Assembly: GCF_009873615.1 (NCBI RefSeq)
Contig: NZ_SSMG01000439.1
Location: forward strand, 1-50,394
Direction of reading: 5' to 3'
DNA from: Photobacterium lucens
GTDB taxonomy: Bacteria > Pseudomonadota > Gammaproteobacteria > Enterobacterales > Vibrionaceae
Length of the DNA: 50,394 nt
Made by a program: the position numbers and the translations under genes
The notes under the pieces: generated by a model
What the model saw: the letters and a program-made list of their open reading frames with translations, nothing else
Told to the model about the DNA's origin: nothing
The model's database searches: none
Shown: piece after piece, positions 27,846-36,270 of the stretch
How the letters are laid out: each line of letters opens with the position of its first letter
How positions within the stretch are numbered: the stretch's first letter is position 1

Positions 27846-29306
27846 ATGTTTCGATTTACCAAAGCACCAACCTATCTTTTGCTTTCTGCTCTACTTAGTA
27901 GCAGTCTTCCAGCTATTGCTAGTGATGCTAATCGCTTACCTGAAATGGGGACGACTGCCGCCTCGACGTTAACTATTGATAAAGAGCTGGAATATGGCGA
28001 CGCTTATATGCGGATATTAAGTGCCAGCCAGCCGGTGATTAACGATCCGCTATTGTCTGACTATGTTCAATCACTCGGTCATAAACTGGTTGCCAGTGCA
28101 GATGATGTGCGTACACCTTTTAATTTCTTTTTAATTCAAAACCCAGAAATTAATGCGTTTGCTTTCTTTGGTGGTTATGTCGCTATCCACTCAGGACTGT
28201 TTTTGCATGCCAAAACCGAAAGTGAGCTCGCCTCTGTCATAGCCCACGAAATCGCTCACGTTACCCAACGCCACTTAGCGCGAAAAATGGAAGCCGACGC
28301 TAGAAACTCTCCGATCACTATGGCGGCATTAATTGGTTCATTATTATTAACCGTTGCTGCACCAGAAGCGGGATTAGCGGCAATGCACGCAACGACAGCT
28401 GCTGGTATGCAAGGGCAAATCAATTTTACTCGTAGTAATGAAAAAGAAGCAGATCGCATTGGGATCAAAACATTGGCAAAAGCAGGCTTTGATGCACATG
28501 CAATGCCGCGCTTTTTTGGTCGCTTAGCCGATCAATATCGCTATACCTCTAAACTACCAGCAATGTTACTCACTCACCCACTGCCAGAGTCCCGTCTCAC
28601 CGATAGTCGTATGCGTGCTCGTAACTACCCAACAGTGATACTGCCACCTTCTGAGCGTTACTTATTAGCGCGTTCCCGTATCGTGGCACGTAATGCTAAC
28701 TTTAGTGAGGCATCGTCACTAAACTGGTTAAATAGAGAACTGAAAAAAGCCGCGCCAAATCGTCGTAATGAACTCAATTACGGCAAAGCGCTGGTCTATC
28801 TTGATAATGGTAAATACAAACAAGCACATCAATTATTAGACCCATTATTGGCAAGTGAACCCAATAACCTGTTCTTTATTGATGCGGCAACTGATCTTGA
28901 TCTGTACCAAAAGCAATATGACCGTGCAATTTCACGTTTAACAACAGCACTAAAAGGCAATCCAAACAGTAATGTACTGCGCTTAAATTTAGCTAACGCC
29001 TATTTAGAATCAGGAAAATATCAGCAAAGTATCCAAATTCTAAACCGTTATGCTTACGATCACCCCAAAGATACCAATGGCTGGACATTACTGGCGAAGA
29101 ACTATGCCAAGCTCGGTAATCGTAGTGCAGAGCTTGCAGCATTAGGCGAACTACTGGCGCTTCGTGCTCAATGGGATAAAGCCATTAATAACTATACTCA
29201 AGCTGCGCAAATGGCAAAGCTAGGCTCAATGGATCAAGCTCGTTACGATGCCCGTATTGATCAACTACGCTTTGAGCGTCAACGATTTAAAGCACTACAG
29301 AAATAA
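27846..29306 (+). CDS. bepA: periplasmic metalloprotease/chaperone BepA
   Basis: M48-family zinc metallopeptidase, 486 aa (E. coli BepA 487), which helps LptD assembly and degrades misassembled outer-membrane proteins. A signal peptide (about 1-26) is followed by the protease domain with H134-E135-xx-H138 in HEIAHVTQRH and a later glutamate in NEKEADRIG. The C-terminal half (about 310-460) is TPR repeats. This fits with LptE, BamC and LPS genes in the window. E. coli order perM-bepA-arsC-like is kept. Confidence 0.94.
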   Translation: MFRFTKAPTYLLLSALLSSSLPAIASDANRLPEMGTTAASTLTIDKELEYGDAYMRILSASQPVINDPLLSDYVQSLGHKLVASADDVRTPFNFFLIQNPEINAFAFFGGYVAIHSGLFLHAKTESELASVIAHEIAHVTQRHLARKMEADARNSPITMAALIGSLLLTVAAPEAGLAAMHATTAAGMQGQINFTRSNEKEADRIGIKTLAKAGFDAHAMPRFFGRLADQYRYTSKLPAMLLTHPLPESRLTDSRMRARNYPTVILPPSERYLLARSRIVARNANFSEASSLNWLNRELKKAAPNRRNELNYGKALVYLDNGKYKQAHQLLDPLLASEPNNLFFIDAATDLDLYQKQYDRAISRLTTALKGNPNSNVLRLNLANAYLESGKYQQSIQILNRYAYDHPKDTNGWTLLAKNYAKLGNRSAELAALGELLALRAQWDKAINNYTQAAQMAKLGSMDQARYDARIDQLRFERQRFKALQK

Positions 29307-29395
29307 ATTTTAGTAGCCAGCGTATTTAATACGATTACAATAACTACATAACAATTAAGTAAAAAAACAAATCACGCATAGAATTAGGAGATGTC

Positions 29396-29746
29396 ATGTC
29401 AGTTACTATTTATCACAACCCTCGTTGTTCAAAAAGCCGTGAAACGTTAGCGCTATTAGAAGAAAAAGGCATTACTCCAACGGTTGTAAAATACCTTGAA
29501 CAAACACCTAGTGTGGCAGAGTTAGAAACGCTGTACCGTCAACTCGGTTTAGAGTCTGTGCGTAAAATGATGCGAACGAAAGAAGCGGAATATAAAGAGT
29601 TAGGCTTAGGTAACGATGATGTTACTGACAGCGCATTATTCACAGCAATGGCAAGCCATCCAAAACTGATCGAACGCCCTATTGTCGTCAATGGTGATAA
29701 AGCTGCATTAGGTCGTCCACCAGTGCAAGTATTGGATATTCTATAA
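29396..29746 (+). CDS. yfgD: ArsC-family arsenate reductase-like protein (YfgD)
   Basis: 116 aa with thioredoxin-like ArsC fold. The active-site NPRCSKSRE has C11, as in glutaredoxin-dependent arsenate reductases. Conserved KMMRTKEAEYKELGL and RPIVVNGDKAALGRP follow, with the arginine positions of the family. Whether it reduces arsenate or is a Spx/ArsC-like thiol enzyme cannot be decided here; there is no arsB or arsR nearby. Shine-Dalgarno AGGAG precedes the ATG. It overlaps the next gene by one base (TAATG). Confidence 0.85.
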   Translation: MSVTIYHNPRCSKSRETLALLEEKGITPTVVKYLEQTPSVAELETLYRQLGLESVRKMMRTKEAEYKELGLGNDDVTDSALFTAMASHPKLIERPIVVNGDKAALGRPPVQVLDIL

Positions 29747-30324
29747 TGCAGAAAATCTTAGTCCTTTATTACAGCAAACACGGGAACACTCGCCAATTAG
29801 CCCGTCATATTGGTCGTGGTATTGAACAAATCTCTGGCTGTGAAGCGGTACTAAGAACGGTTGCTGATATTAATCCAAATGATCATCAGCAACCTTACAC
29901 GGATCCTTTGGTCTCTCATCAAGATCTAAAAGAGTGTATTGGGCTAGCGATGGGAAGCCCTGTACGTTTCGGTAATATGGCCGCACCACTGAAACACTTT
30001 ATCGATAGCACCAGCCAACAATGGTTATCAGGCACATTGATAGATAAACCTGCTTGTGTGTTTACTTCATCTTCGTCTATGCATGGTGGTCAAGAAACCA
30101 CGTTGCAATCGATGCTTTTGCCCTTGTTACATCATGGCATGTTAATCGTGGGGATTCCGTATTCAGAGCCAACCCTGCATACCACGCAGCATGGCGGAAC
30201 TCCATACGGTGCTTCGCACCTCAATACAGGCACCAATAAGCAATTGCATAAAGATGAAATTGAGTTAGCACAAGCATTAGGAAGACGCTTAGCACACACG
30301 GCAACGCTACTTCATCACTCCTGA
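29746..30324 (+). CDS. WrbA-like NAD(P)H:quinone oxidoreductase
   Basis: Flavodoxin-fold FMN protein, 192 aa (E. coli WrbA 198). The FMN phosphate-loop region is LYYSKHGNTRQLA at 7-19. Conserved segments include GSPVRFGNMAAPLKHFID and SMHGGQETT, with the active HGG and PYGAS. It likely reduces quinones by two electrons. The start overlaps the preceding arsC-like stop, so the pair is translationally coupled, and DUF2069 follows after 29 bases. This is not the E. coli wrbA locus, so it is named only by family. Confidence 0.85.
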   Translation: MQKILVLYYSKHGNTRQLARHIGRGIEQISGCEAVLRTVADINPNDHQQPYTDPLVSHQDLKECIGLAMGSPVRFGNMAAPLKHFIDSTSQQWLSGTLIDKPACVFTSSSSMHGGQETTLQSMLLPLLHHGMLIVGIPYSEPTLHTTQHGGTPYGASHLNTGTNKQLHKDEIELAQALGRRLAHTATLLHHS

Positions 30325-30353
30325 TATTAATGGCTTACGAAAAGGATGATTCG

Positions 30354-30785
30354 ATGCCTCCAATGCAACCTCGCACTTTATTTGTCCACCGATTTGCACT
30401 CTGTGCCAATTTAAGTTTGATGCTATGGGTAGCCCTATGGCAGATCGTGATCTCTCCTCATCCACATTTAAATAATTGGGTAATGGCTGCGCTTTGGATA
30501 TTGCCGATGCTATTACCTTTACGTGGCATGCTAGCAGCGAAACCTTATACCCATGCATGGTCGAACTTTATTTTAATGTTCTATTTCTTACATGCATTAA
30601 CCATTTTGACCATTGATGAAGGGGAACGCTGGTTAGCAGCCATTGAGTTTATCATCGTCTCTGTTGCGTTTCTCAGTAACATTCTTTTTGCCCGCCTTCG
30701 AGCTAAAGAATTAGGAATAAAGTTACAACGCTTATCGCAAGTAGAACGAGAAGAGCGTGAACGTTTTGAGCCACCAAAAGAATAA
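30354..30785 (+). CDS. DUF2069 membrane protein
   Basis: 143 aa. The start at 30354 (MPPMQPRTLF) has AAAGGA at 30341-30346, 7 bases away; an ATG at 30330 would add 8 residues with a poorer ribosome site. Hydrophobic segments (about residues 15-40, 45-62, 75-98 and 102-120) suggest four membrane helices, followed by a charged, mostly basic/acidic cytoplasmic C-terminus. Function unknown; conserved in vibrios next to arsC/wrbA-like genes. It is the last gene of the bepA-to-DUF2069 run. Confidence 0.78.
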   Translation: MPPMQPRTLFVHRFALCANLSLMLWVALWQIVISPHPHLNNWVMAALWILPMLLPLRGMLAAKPYTHAWSNFILMFYFLHALTILTIDEGERWLAAIEFIIVSVAFLSNILFARLRAKELGIKLQRLSQVEREERERFEPPKE

Positions 30786-30795
30786 TTCAAAGACT

Positions 30796-30823
30796 AAAAA
30801 GCCCTCACACTGAGGGCTTTCTT
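30796..30823. terminator. terminator between DUF2069 and DUF2066 genes
   Basis: AAAGCCCTCA (30798-30807), loop CAC, TGAGGGCTTT (30811-30820), flanked by A-run and T-rich sequence. It serves the two convergent genes. Confidence 0.85.
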
Positions 30824-30843
30824 ACTGTAACGCTAAACGAAAT

Positions 30844-32007
30844 TTAATTATGCCAAGTATAAATATTGTCTGGCGCTACATAGTTCTCGCTTTGTTGTAC
30901 TGGGGGCTGTACTTGAGTTGCACTAACATCAACGGCATTTGATGAAGTACTCACATCAGTTGCAGGTACTGTTGTTACCGCTGAATTATTATTAGTTACA
31001 GCATAATCATCTGCACTAATGCGGTTATCATGACTCAATTCACGTTTAAACTCTGCCGTTGATGCTGACAAGTTCATGCGGAAAATGACTTTGTCACCTT
31101 TAATATTTACAGCATTTGCACTACTTACTGTCGTCATATGATTAAGCATGCGCTCTAACGTAAAGAAATCTTCTGTTGAGTTAACATTATCAACTTCAAT
31201 ATTCACTTTACCTGCAGCACTACTCCCCAATGCTAAGGCATATTTTTGCGCCAGATGATTAGCAACCTGATTCATCATATCGCTGCTTGCTTGTGCTAAT
31301 GTACCGCTGGCTTTACCTGTGATGGGCTGGGTGTCTGTTGCAATTGTGCTCGGCTTTTGCGTATATAATTGCCATGATAATTCAACCTTGTCATCACCTT
31401 GCTGAATCGCCTTTACTAATAGCAATCCACCAGCGTTATAGCGCTTACTCGCACTTGAAATAGGATCGACAAAACTGCCCCATAAGTCAGATACGTGCAG
31501 TGCAGTTACATCATTAAAATCACCAATAGGGAAAGTAACAGGTACACCACGAACATTCGCAGCTTGTTTGGTGTCAGCCACTAAAGCATTAGCCGATTGA
31601 TCCCACAGAATATCACGACTATTACCGTTATCATCAACCATCCAAACTAAAATATCAGGACGCTGTTCACTCCAGTAATTAGCTTTTGCTTGCGTTAATA
31701 ATTGTTTAATTTGCACCTTATCAAAGGTTAAGTTTAGCGTCTGCTGACCATTGTCTTGACCATAACTAAACTGGCTAACATAACCCGAACTGTTTTTTAA
31801 CGCTTGAGCTACGACAGTATTCTTAGCAATATTTTGATCACCCGTCACTTTGATCAGCACTTGTTTAAAGCCCTGCTCTCGTGCTGTTTGATCAGCATTC
31901 TGTCCATCAGCTGGCATGACTACTTGAGCCTGATATAAATTACTAACCGTCGCAGCTTTAATCGGTAAAGCCAGTAACGCTAAAAACAACAACGCAAATC
32001 GCAACAT
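30844..32007 (-). CDS. DUF2066 exported protein
   Basis: 387 aa with a clear signal peptide (residues 1-18, ending IKAA). The DUF2066 core is recognisable from LYQAQVVMPADGQNADQTAREQG (about 24-46) and the FKQVLIKVTGD segment. Hydrophobic core elements alternate with polar strands, and the last about 60 residues are Ser/Thr/Val-rich and low-complexity, ending in NIYTWHN. It is a periplasmic or membrane-attached protein of unknown function, common in vibrios and related gammaproteobacteria. It is monocistronic on the minus strand. Confidence 0.8.
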   Translation of the reverse strand: MLRFALLFLALLALPIKAATVSNLYQAQVVMPADGQNADQTAREQGFKQVLIKVTGDQNIAKNTVVAQALKNSSGYVSQFSYGQDNGQQTLNLTFDKVQIKQLLTQAKANYWSEQRPDILVWMVDDNGNSRDILWDQSANALVADTKQAANVRGVPVTFPIGDFNDVTALHVSDLWGSFVDPISSASKRYNAGGLLLVKAIQQGDDKVELSWQLYTQKPSTIATDTQPITGKASGTLAQASSDMMNQVANHLAQKYALALGSSAAGKVNIEVDNVNSTEDFFTLERMLNHMTTVSSANAVNIKGDKVIFRMNLSASTAEFKRELSHDNRISADDYAVTNNNSAVTTVPATDVSTSSNAVDVSATQVQPPVQQSENYVAPDNIYTWHN

Positions 32008-32309
32008 AAAGCACTCATTATTTACTAAAGTAAGTTGGCAAAAAGAAATTGAACATCAGCGAGCTCCTAAACCGATTGACGTCTTGTATAGAAACACGGC
32101 TTACCATCAATTTATCCTACAATATGTACTTTTTCCTGAACCAAAACAATACAGCCTGCAAGAAACAAACCACATGCTTTAAAAAACTTCTCTAGTCACA
32201 AATATCAGTCATTAAATAATTAGCAGTTTTTTTCTCTTAACACACTAGGTAATCGTTTGCTTTTTGTGATAGCATTGCGCGATTTTTTTATGACAAGGTG
32301 ATTTTGAGT
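32008..32309. promoter_or_regulatory. DUF2066/uraA divergent region (302 bases)
   Basis: It contains the DUF2066 ribosome site at the left edge, AT-rich sequence in the middle, and the uraA control region at the right (PurR-like box 32247-32262, extended -10 TGA-TAGCAT with hexamer 32270-32275). I see no gene in it; hda, which neighbours uraA in E. coli, is absent. Confidence 0.5.
32247..32262 (+). promoter_or_regulatory. PurR-like operator upstream of uraA
   Basis: AGGTAATCGTTTGCTT matches the PurR consensus ANGCAANCGNTTGCNT at 11 of 12 defined positions. It overlaps the -35/spacer of the predicted uraA promoter, so purine-responsive repression is likely. Confidence 0.75.
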
Positions 32310-33563
32310 ATGATGCAGGTATTACAAGGTGCCCAAATGTTATTCGTCGCATTTGGTGCTCTCGTTCTTGTTCCGTTACTTACTGGGCTTGATCCCAATG
32401 TGGCACTTTTTGGTGCTGGTGTAGGAACCCTACTTTTTCAGCTTGTTACCAAACGTTCTGTTCCTATCTTCCTAGCCTCTTCTTTCGCATTTATTGCACC
32501 AATTATGTACGGTATCCAAGCTTGGGGTGTTGCAAGCACCATGGGTGGCCTAATGATGGCGGGTATCGTTTATGTCATTTTGGGTGGCATTATCAAAGTT
32601 CGTGGTGTGGGATTTATTCATAAACTGCTACCACCTGTGGTTGTTGGCCCAGTGATCATGGTCATCGGTTTAGGTTTAGCGCCAGCTGCTGTAAATATGG
32701 CTGTAGGTAAAACAGGTGACGGTGGTGTTCAGCTTATCGCACATGACACTGCGCTATGGATTTCAGCCATTTCATTAATCGTGACTATTGGCTTAAGTGT
32801 GTTTGCCAAAGGCATGCTAAAGCTAGTACCGATTGTAGGTGGTATCACTTCAGGCTACTTAGCAAGTTTAGCGTTCGGCGTCGTCGATTTTACTCCAGTT
32901 CATAATGCGAGTTGGTTAGCACTTCCTAACTTCACTTTCCCTGAGTTTAATATTAACGCAGTCCTTTTCATGATCCCTGTTGCCATTGCACCTGCAGTTG
33001 AGCACGTAGGTGACATGCTAGCGATTTCCAACGTAACAGGTAAAGACTACCTGAAAAAGCCAGGCCTACACCGCACAATGGCGGGTGACGGTATTGCGAC
33101 GATTGCAGCCTCTATGGTAGGTGCACCGCCTAATACTACTTACTCTGAAGTAACGGGTGCGGTAATGCTAACCAAAGCATTTAACCCTGTGATCATGACA
33201 TGGGCGGCAATTACGGCATTAGTGTTAGCGTTCGTTGGTAAATTAGGCGCAATGCTACAAACCATCCCTGTACCTGTAATGGGCGGGATCATGATCTTGC
33301 TATTTGGCTCTATTGCAACCGTTGGTCTAAATACGCTGATCAAAAACCAAGTCGATTTACACAAAGCCCGTAACCTTGTGATTGTTGCAGTAACGCTAGT
33401 ATTTGGTATTGGTGGGATGGCATTTGGTATTGGTGAGTTCAGCCTGCAAGGTGTGAGCTTATGCGGTATTGTTGCGATTGTTCTGAACCTAATCTTGCCA
33501 CAAGATTTAGGTGAAAATCATATCGTTGATAATGCGCAAATTGAAGATACAGAGCATCTATAA
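32310..33563 (+). CDS. uraA: uracil:proton symporter UraA
   Basis: NCS2-family (nucleobase/ascorbate) inner-membrane transporter, 417 aa (E. coli UraA 429), with about 14 hydrophobic segments. The start at 32310 is preferred, as AAGGTG at 32295-32300 is 9 bases upstream; a GTG at 32298 lies inside that site. Family signatures: ASSFAFIAP near residue 60, PAVEHVGDMLAISNVTG near 230, and GAPPNTTYSEVTGAV around 270. It works with Upp, encoded convergently just downstream, to salvage uracil. A PurR-like box controls it. Confidence 0.94.
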   Translation: MMQVLQGAQMLFVAFGALVLVPLLTGLDPNVALFGAGVGTLLFQLVTKRSVPIFLASSFAFIAPIMYGIQAWGVASTMGGLMMAGIVYVILGGIIKVRGVGFIHKLLPPVVVGPVIMVIGLGLAPAAVNMAVGKTGDGGVQLIAHDTALWISAISLIVTIGLSVFAKGMLKLVPIVGGITSGYLASLAFGVVDFTPVHNASWLALPNFTFPEFNINAVLFMIPVAIAPAVEHVGDMLAISNVTGKDYLKKPGLHRTMAGDGIATIAASMVGAPPNTTYSEVTGAVMLTKAFNPVIMTWAAITALVLAFVGKLGAMLQTIPVPVMGGIMILLFGSIATVGLNTLIKNQVDLHKARNLVIVAVTLVFGIGGMAFGIGEFSLQGVSLCGIVAIVLNLILPQDLGENHIVDNAQIEDTEHL

Positions 33564-33576
33564 TGAATGCCACCAT

Positions 33577-33610
33577 AGCGAGAGTAGCTTAGCTCTCGCT
33601 TACTCTTTTC
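33577..33610 (+). terminator. first hairpin after uraA
   Basis: AGCGAGAG (33577-33584), 8-base loop, CTCTCGCT (33593-33600), followed by TACTCTTTTC. A weaker terminator that is backed by the one at 33638. Confidence 0.65.
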
Positions 33611-33637
33611 GTTAATAAACACGAAAAACAGCAATAA

Positions 33638-33664
33638 AAAAACCGGACATCACGTCCGGTTTTT
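33638..33664. terminator. bidirectional terminator between uraA and upp
   Basis: AACCGGAC (33641-33648), loop ATCAC, GTCCGGTT (33654-33661), flanked by A-run and T-run, serving the two convergent genes. Confidence 0.93.
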
Positions 33665-33684
33665 ATTTAAATCTTGTTTACTAA

Positions 33685-34311
33685 TTACTTAGTACCGAAG
33701 ATCTTATCACCGGCATCACCAAGACCCGGAACGATGTAGCCTTTGTCATTTAGCTTCTCATCGATAGCTGCTGTGTATAGTTCAACATCTGGGTGTGCTT
33801 TTTCTAGTGCAGCAATACCTTCAGGTGCTGCCACTAATACTAGAACTTTAAATTGCGTACAACCGTGCTCTTTTAAAAGATCTAGTGTCGCAATCATAGA
33901 ACCACCAGTTGCCAACATCGGATCAACAACCAGCGCAATACGCTCATCGATGTTTGATGCTAGCTTGTTGAAATATGGTACAGGCTCAAGTGTTTCTTCA
34001 TCACGGTAGATACCAACAACACTGATACGTGCACTTGGCATATGTTCAAGTACGCCGTCCATCATGCCAAGACCAGCACGAAGAATAGGTACTACCGTCA
34101 CTTTTTTACCTTTGATTTGGTCGATCTCAACTGGACCGTTCCAACCATCAATGGTCACTTTTTCTGTCTCAAAGTCTGAAGTCGCTTCATATGTCAGTAG
34201 GCTACCAACCTCAGTTGCTAACTCACGGAAACGCTTAGTGCTGATGTCACCTTCGCGCATAAGACCAATCTTATGTTTAACCAGTGGGTGTTTTACCTCA
34301 ACAACTTTCAT
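33685..34311 (-). CDS. upp: uracil phosphoribosyltransferase Upp
   Basis: Converts uracil and PRPP to UMP; 208 aa, identical in length to E. coli. The start at 34311 ([19 protein letters not shown]) has GGGAG 6 bases upstream. The PRPP-binding loop is [11 protein letters not shown] (around residue 130). The C-terminus ends in [11 protein letters not shown], as in the family. In E. coli upp-uraA form one operon; here they face each other and each has its own PurR-like box. Confidence 0.97.
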   Translation of the reverse strand: MKVVEVKHPLVKHKIGLMREGDISTKRFRELATEVGSLLTYEATSDFETEKVTIDGWNGPVEIDQIKGKKVTVVPILRAGLGMMDGVLEHMPSARISVVGIYRDEETLEPVPYFNKLASNIDERIALVVDPMLATGGSMIATLDLLKEHGCTQFKVLVLVAAPEGIAALEKAHPDVELYTAAIDEKLNDKGYIVPGLGDAGDKIFGTK

Positions 34312-34349
34312 CTTCTGACTCCCGAGCAAATAAAAAATAAAATCGCATT

Positions 34350-34355
34350 ATTATA
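34350..34355 (-). promoter_or_regulatory. -10 element of the upp promoter
   Basis: Reverse complement reads TATAAT, a perfect hexamer. The -35 is weak, but a PurR-like box (34361-34376) begins 5 bases upstream. Confidence 0.5.
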
Positions 34356-34360
34356 TACTA

Positions 34361-34376
34361 AGCCAAACGATTGCTG
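34361..34376 (-). promoter_or_regulatory. PurR-like operator for upp
   Basis: AGCCAAACGATTGCTG matches 10 of 12 defined PurR positions. It lies in the spacer of the predicted upp promoter. Confidence 0.6.
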
Positions 34377-34380
34377 ATAG

Positions 34381-34396
34381 TGGTAAACGTTTGACT
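34381..34396. promoter_or_regulatory. weaker PurR-like box between upp and purM
   Basis: TGGTAAACGTTTGACT matches 9 of 12 defined positions and keeps the central AAACGTTTG core. It may help repress either gene, or be a chance or degenerate site. Confidence 0.4.
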
Positions 34397-34425
34397 GTTT
34401 ACTTAATATCCAGTCAAAAAAAATG

Positions 34426-34441
34426 ACGCAAACGTTTTCCT
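34426..34441 (+). promoter_or_regulatory. PurR-like operator for purM
   Basis: ACGCAAACGTTTTCCT matches 11 of 12 defined PurR positions. It covers the -35 region of the extended -10 promoter at 34457-34465. Repression by PurR with hypoxanthine or guanine, as in E. coli purMN, is the expected function. Confidence 0.82.
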
Positions 34442-34456
34442 TTAGGCTGTGACTGC

Positions 34457-34465
34457 TGTTATCAT
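34457..34465 (+). promoter_or_regulatory. extended -10 promoter for purM
   Basis: TG at 34457-34458, one base, then TATCAT at 34460-34465 (5/6). The PurR-like box lies upstream, over the -35 position. Confidence 0.55.
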
Positions 34466-34504
34466 ACCCCTGCTTTTTTACTTTAATACGTTGAGGGATC
34501 ATCT

Positions 34505-35545
34505 GTGAGCAACAAAAACTCTTCTCTTAGTTACAAAGATGCTGGTGTTGATATCGATGCTGGTAATGCATTAGTAGACCGTATTAAAGGGGTGGTAAAG
34601 CGTACGCATCGCCCAGAAGTGATGGGGGGAATTGGTGGTTTTGGTGCACTTTGTTCACTGCCAACCAAATATAAAGAGCCTGTTTTAGTATCAGGTACTG
34701 ATGGCGTAGGTACTAAACTTCGCTTAGCGATGGATTTAAACAAGCACGATTCTATCGGTATCGATCTTGTTGCTATGTGTGTTAACGATCTTATCGTTCA
34801 AGGTGCAGAGCCTCTGTTCTTCCTTGATTACTACGCGACAGGCAAACTGGATGTTGATACAGCAGCAAGTGTTGTAACAGGCATTGGTGAAGGCTGTATT
34901 CAATCAGGTTGTGCATTGATCGGTGGTGAGACTGCTGAGATGCCAGGCATGTACCACGGTGAAGATTACGATGTTGCTGGCTTCTGTGTCGGCGTCGTTG
35001 AAAAAGCCGATATCATTGATGGTTCAAAAGTAACAGCTGGTGATGCTCTTATCGCTGTTGGTTCAAGTGGTCCTCACTCAAACGGTTACTCACTTATCCG
35101 TAAGATCATTGAAGTTTCAAATGCTGACTTAAACGAAGAGTTAGAAGGTAAAACACTTTCTGATCACCTGTTAACACCAACTAAGATTTACGTAAAATCG
35201 ACGCTAAAAATGATGGAAAGCTGTGATGTTCACGCGATTTCTCATATTACTGGCGGTGGTTTCTGGGAAAATATCCCACGCGTGCTACCAAAAGGCACAA
35301 AGGCTGTTGTTAATGGTGATAGCTGGCAATGGCCTGCCATCTTCAACTGGCTACAAACGGCAGGTAATGTAGAAACTTACGAAATGTACCGCACGTTCAA
35401 CTGTGGTGTTGGTCTAGTTATTGCCCTACCTCAAGCACAAGCACAACAAGCCATTGATATCCTGAATGCTGAAGGCGAAAACGCATGGCTATTAGGTGAA
35501 ATTGCCAATGCTGCTGAAAACGAAGAGCAAGTTGAGATCAAATAA
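34505..35545 (+). CDS. purM: phosphoribosylformylglycinamidine cyclo-ligase PurM
   Basis: AIR synthetase, fifth step of purine synthesis; 346 aa (E. coli 345). The GTG start has GAGGGA at 34493-34498, 6-base spacing. The PurM fold signatures are [13 protein letters not shown] at the N-terminus, [14 protein letters not shown] (phosphate/ATP region, about 63-76), [11 protein letters not shown] near 140, and the [15 protein letters not shown] segment near 185. It is 4 bases before purN and is co-transcribed with it. Confidence 0.97.
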   Translation: MSNKNSSLSYKDAGVDIDAGNALVDRIKGVVKRTHRPEVMGGIGGFGALCSLPTKYKEPVLVSGTDGVGTKLRLAMDLNKHDSIGIDLVAMCVNDLIVQGAEPLFFLDYYATGKLDVDTAASVVTGIGEGCIQSGCALIGGETAEMPGMYHGEDYDVAGFCVGVVEKADIIDGSKVTAGDALIAVGSSGPHSNGYSLIRKIIEVSNADLNEELEGKTLSDHLLTPTKIYVKSTLKMMESCDVHAISHITGGGFWENIPRVLPKGTKAVVNGDSWQWPAIFNWLQTAGNVETYEMYRTFNCGVGLVIALPQAQAQQAIDILNAEGENAWLLGEIANAAENEEQVEIK

Positions 35546-35549
35546 TCCC

Positions 35550-36191
35550 ATGAATAATATCGTCGTCCTTATTTCAGGTAGCGGCAGTAATCTTCAAGCG
35601 ATTATTGACGCATGCAGCAATGGCTTAATTAAAAACAGTCAAATTACTGCTGTGATCTCAAATAAAGAGAATGCGTACGGGTTAGAGCGTGCACGTACTG
35701 CCAATATTGAAGCGATACATATCGCACCTAAACAATATGACAACCGTGAACAATACGATGATGCATTGGCTGAACGTATTGAGCAATTCAACCCAGATGT
35801 GGTGATCCTTGCTGGTTTTATGCGTATTTTAAGCGGTGATTTTGTCCGTCGCTTTAAAGGGAAAATGTTAAACATTCATCCCTCTTTATTGCCTAAATAT
35901 CCAGGATTAAATACCCATCAACGTGCGATAGATGCAGGCGATACTGAACATGGTACTAGCGTGCACTTTGTTACAGAAGAGCTCGATGGCGGACCTGTTA
36001 TTCTGCAAGCAAAAGTTCCTATTTTTGCCAATGATACCGTTGAAGAAGTAACGGCTCGGGTACAAAAGCAAGAGCATGCAATTTATCCGCTTGTGACTCA
36101 GTGGTTAGCTGAAAAACGCTTAACCATGGTTGATGGCAAAGCCGTGTTAGATGGTGAAACGCTTCCCCCCCAAGGTTACGCAGCCCAATAA
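35550..36191 (+). CDS. purN: phosphoribosylglycinamide formyltransferase PurN
   Basis: Transfers formyl from 10-formyl-THF to GAR, third step of purine synthesis; 213 aa (E. coli 212). The start at 35550 (MNNIVVLISGSGSNLQAIID) follows the purM stop by 4 bases; an overlapping longer frame from 35496 adds unconserved residues inside purM. The GAR-binding GSGSNLQ loop, catalytic NIHPSLLPKYPG (N-I-H) and the aspartate in GHTVHFV-type segment (HGTSVHFVTEELDGG) are present. It ends the operon at a good terminator. Confidence 0.96.
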   Translation: MNNIVVLISGSGSNLQAIIDACSNGLIKNSQITAVISNKENAYGLERARTANIEAIHIAPKQYDNREQYDDALAERIEQFNPDVVILAGFMRILSGDFVRRFKGKMLNIHPSLLPKYPGLNTHQRAIDAGDTEHGTSVHFVTEELDGGPVILQAKVPIFANDTVEEVTARVQKQEHAIYPLVTQWLAEKRLTMVDGKAVLDGETLPPQGYAAQ

Positions 36192-36195
36192 AAAC

Positions 36196-36224
36196 AAAAG
36201 GCGATCATCTGATCGCCTTTTCTC
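36196..36224. terminator. bidirectional terminator after purN
   Basis: AAAAGGCGATC (36196-36206), loop ATCT, GATCGCCTTTT (36211-36221). It serves purN and probably also minus-strand yafJ. Confidence 0.9.
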
Positions 36225-36270
36225 TTTCAGTTTATCGCATTTCAGTCATATCGATTACAAAATGACGCAG

